This document shows positions 13,233-21,074 of a stretch of 64,000 bases of DNA, piece after piece. The stretch comes from Coprenecus sp964640305. GTDB lineage: Bacteria; Bacteroidota; Bacteroidia; Bacteroidales; UBA932. Position numbers and translations under genes: made by a program. Within the stretch, counting starts at the first letter, position 1, and each line of letters begins with the position of its first letter. Below the pieces are notes generated by a model that was given only the letters and a program-made list of their open reading frames with translations, was not told the origin of the DNA and ran no database searches. The stretch covers positions 1-64,000 of the forward strand of contig CAZXFF010000003.1 in assembly GCA_964640305.1 (NCBI GenBank). The letters are read 5' to 3'.

Positions 13233-14492
13233 ATGAAAAAAGCATTTATTATCCTTATGGCTGCCATTACAGCCGTTTCCTGCAACAATTCAGGAGTATA
13301 TACCGTCAGGGTCAACGGAGAAGGTGCCGGTTTCTATCCGGACAGTTCCAGGGTGCTGGTATTCGCACAGGGTGCAGACATCCGGTTTGACGAACCTGTA
13401 GCAAGTGCATATCTTGACAAGGGGCGGTTTGACCTGTCATTCCGGGATTCATCTGTCAAGGTATATGAACTGGTTTTCGAAGAAGATCTGGCAGACAACA
13501 GTTTCGATTTCTTCAATTTCTTTTCCGACCGTACTCCGGTGCAGTTTTCATTTTCCCACAAGTATGACAGATTAAGGGCAAAGGTCAAAGGCAGCAGGGA
13601 CAATGAGGAAATATACCTGTTCAGGCAAAAATATGATGACACATATGATCTCACAGACAGTCTGTATTATGAACTGACACAAAAACTGACTGCCAGATAC
13701 GGAGAGCAAGGATATCCGGAAGAAGGATCCGCTGAATTTGCGGAAATGGTTTCCGCCTTTGACAGTATTTCTGCCCTTCGGGATAAAATCACTGAAGAAT
13801 CCGGATTCCTGGAATGGAAAGAAGACAGGATCCGGAATCACAAATCGCTTGCCGGTCTGCTGCAGGTATTTGCGAAAATCCAGCATTCGGTATCCGGGAT
13901 AAATGCCGGAATATTGGAATCCATCGAGCCTTCTCTGTTGGAACTGTATGCGGAATACCGTGAAATATATCCTGACAACTTGCTTGTAAGTGAAATAGAC
14001 AAGATCATTTCCTCTGTGGAAAGGTTGCGCTCCGGATCTCCCTATGCCGATTTCAGCGCACCATCCCTTGACGGAAAGCGTTACAGACTGTCAGAACTTA
14101 TCGAAGGCAAGATAGCCGTCCTCGACTGCTGGGCATCCTGGTGTGCACCCTGCAGGAAGCACTCCAGAGATCTTATTCCGGTTTATGAGGCCTATAAGGA
14201 CAGAGGATTCACTGTAGTAGGGGTTGCCAGGGAATACAGGTCCCTGGATGACATGAAACAGGCAGTGGAGACCGAAGGTTACCCGTGGATACAGCTTTAC
14301 GACCTCGACGCTGCGGAAGGGATATGGGATCTCTACGGACTTTCAACTGCCGGAGGAGGTATTTTCCTGATCGGCAAGGATGGCAGGATTGTGGACAAGA
14401 TCGACGACGTGTCTGTCATAAAGGAATACCTTGAAGAATACCTGGGGAAACAGACTGCCCCTACATCTTCAGCCAATTCCTTAAACCGTTGA
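13233..14492 (+). CDS. thioredoxin-fold lipoprotein, paralogue lacking the cis-proline
   Basis: A 419-residue lipoprotein: MKKAFIILMAAITAVSC gives a clean signal and lipobox. A beta-rich N-terminal domain is followed by helices and a C-terminal TlpA-like domain with WASWCAPCRK near residue 297. Where thioredoxins have a conserved cis-proline, this protein reads LSTAGGGIFLIGKDG, so the proline is replaced by glycine. The ATG at 13233 is chosen over an in-frame upstream ATG inside the previous gene because it gives the signal peptide. It is in an operon with the TlpA-like gene at 12055 and its 3' end overlaps convergent pnuC by 32 bp. Confidence 0.82.
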   Translation: MKKAFIILMAAITAVSCNNSGVYTVRVNGEGAGFYPDSSRVLVFAQGADIRFDEPVASAYLDKGRFDLSFRDSSVKVYELVFEEDLADNSFDFFNFFSDRTPVQFSFSHKYDRLRAKVKGSRDNEEIYLFRQKYDDTYDLTDSLYYELTQKLTARYGEQGYPEEGSAEFAEMVSAFDSISALRDKITEESGFLEWKEDRIRNHKSLAGLLQVFAKIQHSVSGINAGILESIEPSLLELYAEYREIYPDNLLVSEIDKIISSVERLRSGSPYADFSAPSLDGKRYRLSELIEGKIAVLDCWASWCAPCRKHSRDLIPVYEAYKDRGFTVVGVAREYRSLDDMKQAVETEGYPWIQLYDLDAAEGIWDLYGLSTAGGGIFLIGKDGRIVDKIDDVSVIKEYLEEYLGKQTAPTSSANSLNR

Positions 14493-15177
14493 ACGAATTA
14501 AGCAGATAGAAGCCCCACATTGTCAGCATAATGGCAGCGTGGGGTTCTCCTTTTGAAAGAAATACCCCCCATATAGCCACATAGATTATATTGACCGCTA
14601 TCCATAATATCCATTGCTCCATATAGGCCTTTACCATAAGGAACATTGCTATTACCTGCAGAACAGTAACGGAGGCATCTTTCCAGGGTTGCATTCCGCC
14701 TATCTGCCTGAGAACAATGGCTGCAACTACTACTGAAGCAGCCGTGACTGCCGACCAGACAAGTCTCTGACGGATATTCATTCTCCTTCCGGACACTGCA
14801 GATGACCCGCCATCCCCGTTCCCACGTTTCCGCCATGCATACCATCCTACGAACTGCATAGGCAGAAAATACAAAGCATTTAAAGCCGCTGTCCCGTAAA
14901 GCCCGGCCCTGAATGATATGAAAGCATACAGGGAGACGCTCACAATTCCGAATATATAATTGGAAATGCTTCCTTTTGCCACAAGCACCACATTCACGAC
15001 TCCGGCCACTGCCGCCACGATACCGACCGGATCAGTATCCCCTGTCAGCACTGACGCCAGGATTGAAGAAACTGTTATCCCTGTAACCAGAAACAGATCT
15101 GTCCATGTTACATTCTCTATTCCGAATACTCTCATCGCATATTTCAGTTTTGATTGCCCAAATATAGCGTTTTCCAT
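14461..15177 (-). CDS. pnuC: nicotinamide riboside transporter PnuC
   Basis: PnuC facilitates uptake of nicotinamide riboside, a NAD precursor, across the inner membrane. The 238-residue protein has about seven hydrophobic segments and the family landmarks NYIFGIVSVSLYAF, FLPMQFVGWYAWRKR and the late EQWILWIAVNIIYVAIW, whose aromatic residues line the substrate site in this family. The chosen start gives a 15-residue extension ahead of MRVFGIENVTW, which could be the true start. It stands alone, convergent with and overlapping the upstream lipoprotein gene. Confidence 0.87.
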   Translation of the reverse strand: MENAIFGQSKLKYAMRVFGIENVTWTDLFLVTGITVSSILASVLTGDTDPVGIVAAVAGVVNVVLVAKGSISNYIFGIVSVSLYAFISFRAGLYGTAALNALYFLPMQFVGWYAWRKRGNGDGGSSAVSGRRMNIRQRLVWSAVTAASVVVAAIVLRQIGGMQPWKDASVTVLQVIAMFLMVKAYMEQWILWIAVNIIYVAIWGVFLSKGEPHAAIMLTMWGFYLLNSFNGLRNWLKM

Positions 15178-15188
15178 CCGGATTTTTT

Positions 15189-15196
15189 TACTTTTG
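15189..15196 (+). promoter_or_regulatory. -7 box for the second ECF sigma operon
   Basis: TACTTTTG matches TAnnTTTG exactly, with a predicted start about 10 nt before the first ATG at 15213. No clear TTTG -33 element lies at the normal distance. Confidence 0.5.
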
Positions 15197-15212
15197 GTAT
15201 TCGATTGCGTAT

Positions 15213-15749
15213 ATGGTATGTATGGAAGAAGAACACATCATAGGTAATACTACACGCAGTGATACAAAGGCCTTTGAAGAACTGGTCAGGAAGTATTCCG
15301 GAATGGTCTACTGCATCTGCTCCAGAATATTATGCGACACCGTCGAAGCAGAAGATGCTGTCCAGGAAACATTTATGAGGGCATGGGCATCTTTTCCGAA
15401 ATACGACAGGAGGCATAGCGTCGCCACATGGCTCCGTACAATTGCCTGCAGACTTTGCTATGATATGCTGAGGAAGAGGAGATATCCATACGTGACTCCT
15501 GCTCCGGTACCCGATACAGACCCTGGAAGTGAAGAGCGTCTGATATGGATGGAATCCCTCAAAGAGCTGCATCAAGTCACGAAGAACCTTTCCCCTAAGC
15601 AGAAAACAGTATTCGTCCTGCATGAAATAGAAGGCCTGGACTATGGGGAAATAAAACGCATAACCGGATTCACGTCAATTCAGATAAAAAGTAACCTTTA
15701 CCTCGCCAGAAGAGCCGTCAGAAGCATGCTTGAAAATATTATGGAATAA
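15213..15749 (+). CDS. ECF-type RNA polymerase sigma factor (second)
   Basis: This 178-residue sigma-70-family protein has region 2 (EELVRKYSGMVYCIC, then AEDAVQETFMRAWASFPKY) and region 4 (LSPKQKTVFVLHEIEG, then EIKRITGFTSIQIKSNLYLA). The start may be the ATG at 15213 or the one at 15222. It is followed ten bases later by a single-TM protein and then by a lipoprotein, a sigma/anti-sigma/target arrangement. Unlike the first ECF gene (10896-11477), no TGTAAC-type motif is seen upstream; it has a housekeeping-type -7 box. Confidence 0.9.
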   Translation: MVCMEEEHIIGNTTRSDTKAFEELVRKYSGMVYCICSRILCDTVEAEDAVQETFMRAWASFPKYDRRHSVATWLRTIACRLCYDMLRKRRYPYVTPAPVPDTDPGSEERLIWMESLKELHQVTKNLSPKQKTVFVLHEIEGLDYGEIKRITGFTSIQIKSNLYLARRAVRSMLENIME

Positions 15750-15759
15750 AGTTCAGATT

Positions 15760-16149
15760 ATGGAAAAAAAAGACCACTATACGGAATTCATTGACAGGAT
15801 GCACAACAGTATTCCCGATGCCGGCACAGTAAAAAGCGCCGGCGACAGAATAATTGCTGCCATAGAATCAGAGAAGCACCGGCAGCCTGTCATGGTAAGA
15901 AGCAAACATACTGATTTGTGGAAAATTTACCTTAGCGGAGCCGCCGCTGCCTTCCTGCTGGCATTCGGTGTAGTTTCTCTCATGAAAAACCCGCAGAGCA
16001 GTGATGAATACCGGGAAAAACAGGCAGCATTGGCCACTGGAATACCTGTAATCGACCCTGAAAGGAAGCTTCTGCACTGCAGATACGGTATTCCTATGAC
16101 AGACTTGGTCACAAACATAAAACATACAGGCAACGACAATCAACATTAA
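15760..16149 (+). CDS. single-TM protein, probable anti-sigma factor
   Basis: The 129-residue product has a charged, cytoplasmic-looking N-terminus (MEKKDHYTEFIDRMHNSIPD), one hydrophobic segment around residues 58-78 (IYLSGAAAAFLLAFGVVSL) and a short outer tail. It follows the sigma factor by ten bases. This size and topology suit an anti-sigma factor, although no known anti-sigma domain is obvious. The ATG at 15760 is preferred over one at 15730 that overlaps the sigma gene. Confidence 0.65.
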   Translation: MEKKDHYTEFIDRMHNSIPDAGTVKSAGDRIIAAIESEKHRQPVMVRSKHTDLWKIYLSGAAAAFLLAFGVVSLMKNPQSSDEYREKQAALATGIPVIDPERKLLHCRYGIPMTDLVTNIKHTGNDNQH

Positions 16150-16161
16150 ACCACTCACATC

Positions 16162-17256
16162 ATGAAAAAGCACGGTAAAACAACTGTAATAACCGGAATC
16201 ATCCTCCTGGCAACCAGCCACCTCATGTCATCGTGCGTTGCTGGATACTCGGTTCTATCCGAAGTAATGCCGGACGGGAGTATGATAAAAACCGTCTGGA
16301 CTAAAGCAGATTCTGCATGTCTGGCAGGAGACTTCAGCAAACATCCGTTTCTTTTTGATCCATCAGACTGGGAAATGTCCGTAATCGAGCATACGGACAC
16401 ATTCGATTTTATCGGTGATGAATTCATACACAATTTCGTGGCCGTAAGAAAATATCTGCAGCCGACAGGTACAACAGAGAAACCTGCCTCGTCTGGAACG
16501 GCAAACCAACCCTATATAAATGGGAAAGAAGAATGGGAGGTAAAAAGGGGATTTTTCGCCGACAGATACATTTACCGTCACACATTCCCCGGAATTGCCG
16601 GAAACATGCCCCTCAGTACCGGAGACTACCTTACAGAAAAAGAGGTGGAGCTCTGGCTGGAAAGCGGACATTTCAGTGATTATGGATTCATGAACGGTGT
16701 GGAAATGTACTCTAACATGCTGTCAGGCTATTTCGTGAATTTCCAGAAATGGATATATGACTGTGCCATTGAAATCAGGTACCGCATCATTGCAGAAAAT
16801 ACCGGAGATTCCCTGACCGCCACCCAAAAAGAAAAACTGTTCAGCATAATAGGAAAGGAAAGGGAGGTTGACTATGAAGACATAATGCCTCCTCTGCCCA
16901 ATCCCGTTTCAGTAGCCGAAGCAATGAGTTCAATATCCGGGAATCCTGCATTCATGACCTCGGTAAGACAGAAAACGGAAGAACTGGAAAACATCCTGTC
17001 CGCAAAGGAAAGTGAACTGATGGAACCTTTCCACATCGTGTACCGTTACAAGGTCGGATTGCCTGGAAGGCTGGTATCTGCCAACACATCCATGTCGGAA
17101 GACGGATACCCTGTATGGAAAGTAGACGGATACCGTCTTCTGGCAGGGGACATGGTTCTATATGCCGAATCTGTAAAAACCAATGCCTGGAGTTTCATCA
17201 TCCTCGGTGCTTTAGCCGCTGCCGCAGCGATAGCGCTCTACATAAGAAGAAGGTAA
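16162..17256 (+). CDS. lipoprotein with C-terminal TM segment, function unknown
   Basis: I do not recognise a family. The 364-residue protein has a signal with lipobox-like LMSSC near residue 24, a large outer domain with little repeat structure, a predicted helical stretch (TEELENILSAKESELMEPF) and a C-terminal hydrophobic anchor AWSFIILGALAAAAAIALYI ending in RRR. Lipid anchor plus C-terminal TM is uncommon. It is third in the operon with the sigma factor (15213) and putative anti-sigma factor, so it may be the sensed or regulated envelope component. Confidence 0.7.
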   Translation: MKKHGKTTVITGIILLATSHLMSSCVAGYSVLSEVMPDGSMIKTVWTKADSACLAGDFSKHPFLFDPSDWEMSVIEHTDTFDFIGDEFIHNFVAVRKYLQPTGTTEKPASSGTANQPYINGKEEWEVKRGFFADRYIYRHTFPGIAGNMPLSTGDYLTEKEVELWLESGHFSDYGFMNGVEMYSNMLSGYFVNFQKWIYDCAIEIRYRIIAENTGDSLTATQKEKLFSIIGKEREVDYEDIMPPLPNPVSVAEAMSSISGNPAFMTSVRQKTEELENILSAKESELMEPFHIVYRYKVGLPGRLVSANTSMSEDGYPVWKVDGYRLLAGDMVLYAESVKTNAWSFIILGALAAAAAIALYIRRR

Positions 17257-17279
17257 GGATGCAGATCTGCAGAATTTAG

Positions 17280-17287
17280 TATTTTTG
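17280..17287 (+). promoter_or_regulatory. -7 box before the tadA-like gene
   Basis: TATTTTTG matches TAnnTTTG and lies 23 nt before the ATG at 17311. No good -33 TTTG is visible. Confidence 0.5.
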
Positions 17288-17310
17288 CAGCATCTGAACA
17301 CAGAACAATT

Positions 17311-17772
17311 ATGGAGATTGAAGAAACAGCCATGCTCCCGGACAGCGAGAGATTCATGAAAGAAGCCCTGAAAGAGGCATACAAGGCCGGAACGGAAGGG
17401 GAAATCCCCATAGGTGCTGTTGTAGTATGCGAAGGGAAAATCATTGCCAGAGCCCATAACCTTACCGAGACCCTGCACGACCCTACTGCCCATGCAGAAA
17501 TGCTGGCCATAACTGCTGCCACCAACTTTCTGGGAGGGAAATACCTGCAGAAATGCACCCTGTACGTCACGGTAGAGCCATGCCCGATGTGTTCGGCAGC
17601 AATGGCCTGGGCACAAGTGGGGCGGGTCGTATTCGGAGCCGATGATCCTAAACGAGGCTATTCGCTATTCTCCCCGTCCCTGTTCCATCCCCGCACTGTC
17701 GTAGAAAAGGGCATTCTCGCAGAAGAATGCAGCTCCCTTATGAGTAATTTCTTCAAAAAACTCCGCAAGTAA
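17311..17772 (+). CDS. tadA: tRNA-specific adenosine deaminase TadA / nucleoside deaminase
   Basis: This cytidine-deaminase-fold zinc enzyme most likely converts the wobble adenosine of tRNA-Arg(ACG) to inosine. The zinc site and catalytic Glu are visible as HAEMLAI (His61, Glu63) and PCPMC (Cys91, Cys94) in the 153-residue protein. The N-terminal FMKEALKEAYKAGTEGEIPIGAVVV is typical of TadA, though a guanine deaminase-like role cannot be excluded. Its stop codon shares a base with the start of the next gene (TAATG), implying coupling with the DedA-like membrane gene. Confidence 0.87.
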   Translation: MEIEETAMLPDSERFMKEALKEAYKAGTEGEIPIGAVVVCEGKIIARAHNLTETLHDPTAHAEMLAITAATNFLGGKYLQKCTLYVTVEPCPMCSAAMAWAQVGRVVFGADDPKRGYSLFSPSLFHPRTVVEKGILAEECSSLMSNFFKKLRK

Positions 17773-18236
17773 TGGAATTTCTGCAGGAATGGGGATACAT
17801 CGGACTTTTCTTGGGGTCATTCATGGCTGCTACAGTCGTACCGTTTTCATCAGATTTCCTGATTGTCGGGATTCTGCTTGCAGGAGGTGACCCGCTTACC
17901 TCATTTCTTACTGCCACTGCAGGGAACTGGCTTGGAGGCCTTACCTCATACGGTGTAGGACGCATAGGGAAATGGGAGTGGATAGAAAAATGGTTCAGGG
18001 TAAAGGAGGAGACCCTGCTGAAACAGAAGTCGAAAATAGACAAATACGGAGCACTGCTTGCCTTCCTTTGCTGGCTTCCCTTTGTCGGGGATGTCTTTGC
18101 CATAGGGTTAGGTTTCTACAAGCTGGATTTTCTTAAATGCTCCATTTTCATGCTTATAGGAAAGGCCACGCGTTTTGCCTTCTGGATTGCCTTGTATTTC
18201 CTGTTCGATTTCCGGGGTTTCGATATGTTCGGGTAA
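17772..18236 (+). CDS. YqaA/DedA-family inner membrane protein
   Basis: A 154-residue polytopic protein of the SNARE-associated/DedA superfamily, closest in look to YqaA. Visible motifs are LFLGSFMAATVVPFSSDFLI at the start, TAGNWLGGLTSYGVGRIGKW in the middle and a later FLCWLPFVGDVFAIGLGFY. DedA relatives take part in membrane lipid or proton-linked homeostasis, and some flip polyprenyl phosphate; which applies here is unknown. It overlaps tadA by one base. Confidence 0.82.
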   Translation: MEFLQEWGYIGLFLGSFMAATVVPFSSDFLIVGILLAGGDPLTSFLTATAGNWLGGLTSYGVGRIGKWEWIEKWFRVKEETLLKQKSKIDKYGALLAFLCWLPFVGDVFAIGLGFYKLDFLKCSIFMLIGKATRFAFWIALYFLFDFRGFDMFG

Positions 18237-18252
18237 ATCGGATAACGCCAGT

Positions 18253-18283
18253 ATTGGCATTTACGAAAATTTACATATATTTG
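18253..18283 (+). promoter_or_regulatory. promoter of tRNA-Gln
   Basis: TATATTTG at 18276-18283 matches TAnnTTTG. ATTG at 18253-18256, 19 nt upstream, is one base from the -33 element. The predicted start is just before the tRNA at 18294. Confidence 0.65.
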
Positions 18284-18293
18284 CAGTTGGTAT

Positions 18294-18364
18294 TGACCTA
18301 TGGTGTAATGGTAGCACTACAGATTTTGGTTCTGTCTGTCGAGGTTCGAATCCTCGTAGGTCAA
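18294..18364 (+). tRNA. tRNA-Gln (anticodon TTG)
   Basis: A full cloverleaf can be drawn: acceptor stem TGACCTA/TAGGTCA (18294-18300, 18357-18363), an anticodon stem ACAGA/TCTGT around loop TTTTGGT giving anticodon TTG, and T arm CGAGG-TTCGAAT-CCTCG. The discriminator base is A18364 and CCA is not encoded. The next gene starts only six bases later. Confidence 0.96.
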
Positions 18365-18369
18365 CTTCT

Positions 18370-19332
18370 ATGAAAGCCTGCAATTTACTTTTCATTATAG
18401 CAGTCTCCGTATTGCTTGTTGTTTCAGGATGCAGTTCAAAGCAGGGTTCAAAATCAAAATCCGATAAAAAAGACGTTGGGCCCCTGTCTTTTCCGTACCC
18501 TAGTGTACCTGCCATGGTCACATCCGGAGCAGAAGCCGGTATCTATGCAGTAACCCGTTTCTGGGACAGATATTTCGATTCCATATCCGAGTTCAGGTCT
18601 CTCCCTGAAACAGAACTCAACAATGCAATGAAATCCTATATATCAGGACTTTGGGACATTCCATTTGCAGAAGCTCTTAAAGCACAGGAGCACTTTACTG
18701 AAAGACTGTTCGGATACCATACAGCATATCCGGATGATTCCATTTACAGTTTTTTCTGTACATTAATGGAAAATGCCCTTTACAATCCACAGTCTGATTT
18801 CAGGAATGAAGACCTGTATGTTCCAGTGTTGGAAATGATGTGTCGGGATCCTTATGCTGATTCCTCCGAAAACTCAACTTTCAGATTCAGACTGGAGAAA
18901 TGCAACCTTAACCGTACAGGAACCGTTGCAGGTAATTTCCCGTTCACCGACAGCAAAGGACAACGTTCTAACCTGCATGACATCAAGGCTGATTATATCA
19001 TGATTCTGTTCAGCAATCCAGGATGTGCAGCCTGCGCTGAGACCATTTCAGGAATAATGTCTTCTCCCACCATCTCAGGAATGATTTCAGAAGAAAAGAT
19101 CGAAGTACTGAACATATATATTGACGAAGATCTTTCCGCTTGGAAGGAAGCTTTGCCGGACTACCCGTCAGAATGGATAAATGCTTTCAATGACGATTTC
19201 TCACTTAGGGCCGGAAACAATTATGACATTAGGGCCATACCATCCCTCTATCTGCTGGACAGAAGCCACAAAGTCCTGTTCAAGGATATTTCCACTCCCA
19301 TGCTTATCCACATGGCAGAACGCTTGAAATAA
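18370..19332 (+). CDS. DUF5106 / thioredoxin-like lipoprotein
   Basis: This 320-residue lipoprotein starts with a signal ending VVSGC. The region with AVTRFWDRYFDS at about residues 57-68 and the following helices resemble DUF5106. The C-terminal half is thioredoxin-like with a CAAC pair in NPGCAACAETIS and an intact cis-proline in RAIPSLYLLDRS. It is probably a periplasm-facing redox or peptide-binding protein of Bacteroidota. The ATG at 18370 (five bases after the tRNA-Gln) is chosen because it begins the signal peptide; a longer in-frame reading would run back through the tRNA. It must be co-transcribed with the tRNA or have a promoter inside it. Confidence 0.8.
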   Translation: MKACNLLFIIAVSVLLVVSGCSSKQGSKSKSDKKDVGPLSFPYPSVPAMVTSGAEAGIYAVTRFWDRYFDSISEFRSLPETELNNAMKSYISGLWDIPFAEALKAQEHFTERLFGYHTAYPDDSIYSFFCTLMENALYNPQSDFRNEDLYVPVLEMMCRDPYADSSENSTFRFRLEKCNLNRTGTVAGNFPFTDSKGQRSNLHDIKADYIMILFSNPGCAACAETISGIMSSPTISGMISEEKIEVLNIYIDEDLSAWKEALPDYPSEWINAFNDDFSLRAGNNYDIRAIPSLYLLDRSHKVLFKDISTPMLIHMAERLK

Positions 19333-19342
19333 AGCCTGTATC

Positions 19343-21034
19343 CTAATTGATTTCAACAAGAGCTTCAGATACGTTTATCACAAAGTCCCCCACCCTTTCA
19401 CATTCGGATACCAGATCCATATAATAAACTCCGAGCATATATGGAGTCTCTTCCGACTCCAGTTTCCTGAGGTGCTCTTCTTTCAGATTGTCCCTGTACT
19501 CATTGATCGCATGCTCAGCATCCTGTGCATTTGAGATCTGTATTGCATGTGTAAATCCTGTACGCAGATTTTCAATCATGCAATCCAGAGCCCGGTCGAC
19601 AAGATCCATCATCTTGTTAAGCTTTTTGATAAGGCTTTCATTGAACTTCTGGTCATGATTGTTCTTACGCATAAGTATTCTTCCTATATTGTAACCGGAG
19701 TCTCCTACACTTTCCAGTTCTCCTATTATCTTATACATGGAACGTATCTTGTTGATACTTTCCTGACTCAGATCCCACTCACCGATGCTTCCCAGATACT
19801 TGGCTATCTCATACTCGATCCTGTCTGATATCTGTTCATAATGCTCGAGTTTCTTGAACAGCTCATCGAATCGGTTCTCGTCATCCGAATTGTTTATTGC
19901 CTCGCGTGCATATACATACTGACGCTTCATTATTTCGGCGAAATGAACTATTTCCTGCTCTGCCTGTTCCAGGGAAAGCTCCGATGTATTCATCATTCCG
20001 CTTTGGATATAACGCAGTCTGAAAACTTCCTCTTCATCTTTCTTGCTCTTGACAATCCATGTAACCAACCTTACAATCTGAGGCGTAAACCATACCAGAA
20101 CAATCGTATTGATTACATTGAACAGCGTATGGACTGTAGAAATCGCATAAAGCAGCGAATCAGAGGACTGGAACGGGTCCATTCCCCCGAACATAACCAC
20201 CACTTTCGATACCAGCCACAGGAATGGCTTATAAAGCACAAGCACCCAAATTACACCGAATATATTGAAAACAGTATGCGCCATAGCAGCCCTCTTGGAA
20301 GAAACGTTCCCTACCGATGCCGCCAGGTTTGCAGTAATTGTAGTACCTATATTTTCCCCGAGGACCATCGCTGCCGCCATTTCAAAAGGTATCCATCCCT
20401 GGCTTGACATTACAAGTGTAAGGGCCATAGTTGCGCTGGAAGACTGTAGCACTATCGTCAGGACAGTACCGACAAATACAAAAATCAGTACGGAAAGGAA
20501 ACCCCAGTCAGTCCAGCGGGTTATGAATGCTATCGCCTCGGGATTGTTGCTTAGATCAGGAACAGAATTCTTCAGATAGCTCAACCCTAAAAACAGAAGG
20601 GCAAAACCAATTATCATCTCGCCGACGCTCTTCCGTTTCTGTGACTTGAACATCATCAGGACAAATCCGAATGCTATCAACGGAATTGAGAGGATTGAAA
20701 TATCTGCAGAAAAACCGAGAAGCGATATGATCCAGGCAGTAAAGGTCGTTCCTATATTTGCCCCCATAATTACACCTATGGCCTGCGTAAGGGTCAGAAG
20801 TCCTGCATTCACAAAACTTACTACCATGACCGTAGTCGCACTTGAAGACTGGATTACCGACGTTATGACAGTCCCTGTAAGGATGCGTGTAAACCTGTTT
20901 GCTGTCATCGCCGACAGAATGGACCTGAGTTTGTTGCCGGCTACTTTCTGCAGAGATTCACTCAACATTGTCATTCCATAAAGGAAAAGTGCAAGCGAAC
21001 CGAGCAATGTCAAAATCTGGAAAATTATACTCAT
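19343..21034 (-). CDS. Na/Pi cotransporter family protein with PhoU-like domain
   Basis: This 563-residue protein has two inverted Na/Pi-cotransporter repeats, each with the signature QSSSAT (SVIQSSSATTVMVVSF near residue 62 and VLQSSSATMALTLVMS near 198), in eight or more membrane segments. The last 200 residues are soluble, helical and PhoU-like (KIRSMYKIIGELESVGDSGY). The family moves phosphate or related anions with sodium across the inner membrane. The gene is transcribed divergently from the 998-residue gene at 21075, with overlapping promoters. Confidence 0.9.
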   Translation of the reverse strand: MSIIFQILTLLGSLALFLYGMTMLSESLQKVAGNKLRSILSAMTANRFTRILTGTVITSVIQSSSATTVMVVSFVNAGLLTLTQAIGVIMGANIGTTFTAWIISLLGFSADISILSIPLIAFGFVLMMFKSQKRKSVGEMIIGFALLFLGLSYLKNSVPDLSNNPEAIAFITRWTDWGFLSVLIFVFVGTVLTIVLQSSSATMALTLVMSSQGWIPFEMAAAMVLGENIGTTITANLAASVGNVSSKRAAMAHTVFNIFGVIWVLVLYKPFLWLVSKVVVMFGGMDPFQSSDSLLYAISTVHTLFNVINTIVLVWFTPQIVRLVTWIVKSKKDEEEVFRLRYIQSGMMNTSELSLEQAEQEIVHFAEIMKRQYVYAREAINNSDDENRFDELFKKLEHYEQISDRIEYEIAKYLGSIGEWDLSQESINKIRSMYKIIGELESVGDSGYNIGRILMRKNNHDQKFNESLIKKLNKMMDLVDRALDCMIENLRTGFTHAIQISNAQDAEHAINEYRDNLKEEHLRKLESEETPYMLGVYYMDLVSECERVGDFVINVSEALVEIN

Positions 21035-21052
21035 GACTGGTTAAATTCGTTG

Positions 21053-21070
21053 CAAATATAATTATCTTTG
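21053..21070. promoter_or_regulatory. back-to-back -7 boxes of two divergent genes
   Basis: On the minus strand TATATTTG (21060-21053) faces the Na/Pi gene, and on the plus strand TATCTTTG (21063-21070) faces the gene at 21075. The two boxes are only two bases apart, so polymerase could not occupy both at once. The plus box ends four bases before the ATG. Confidence 0.55.
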
Positions 21071-21074
21071 CAAT

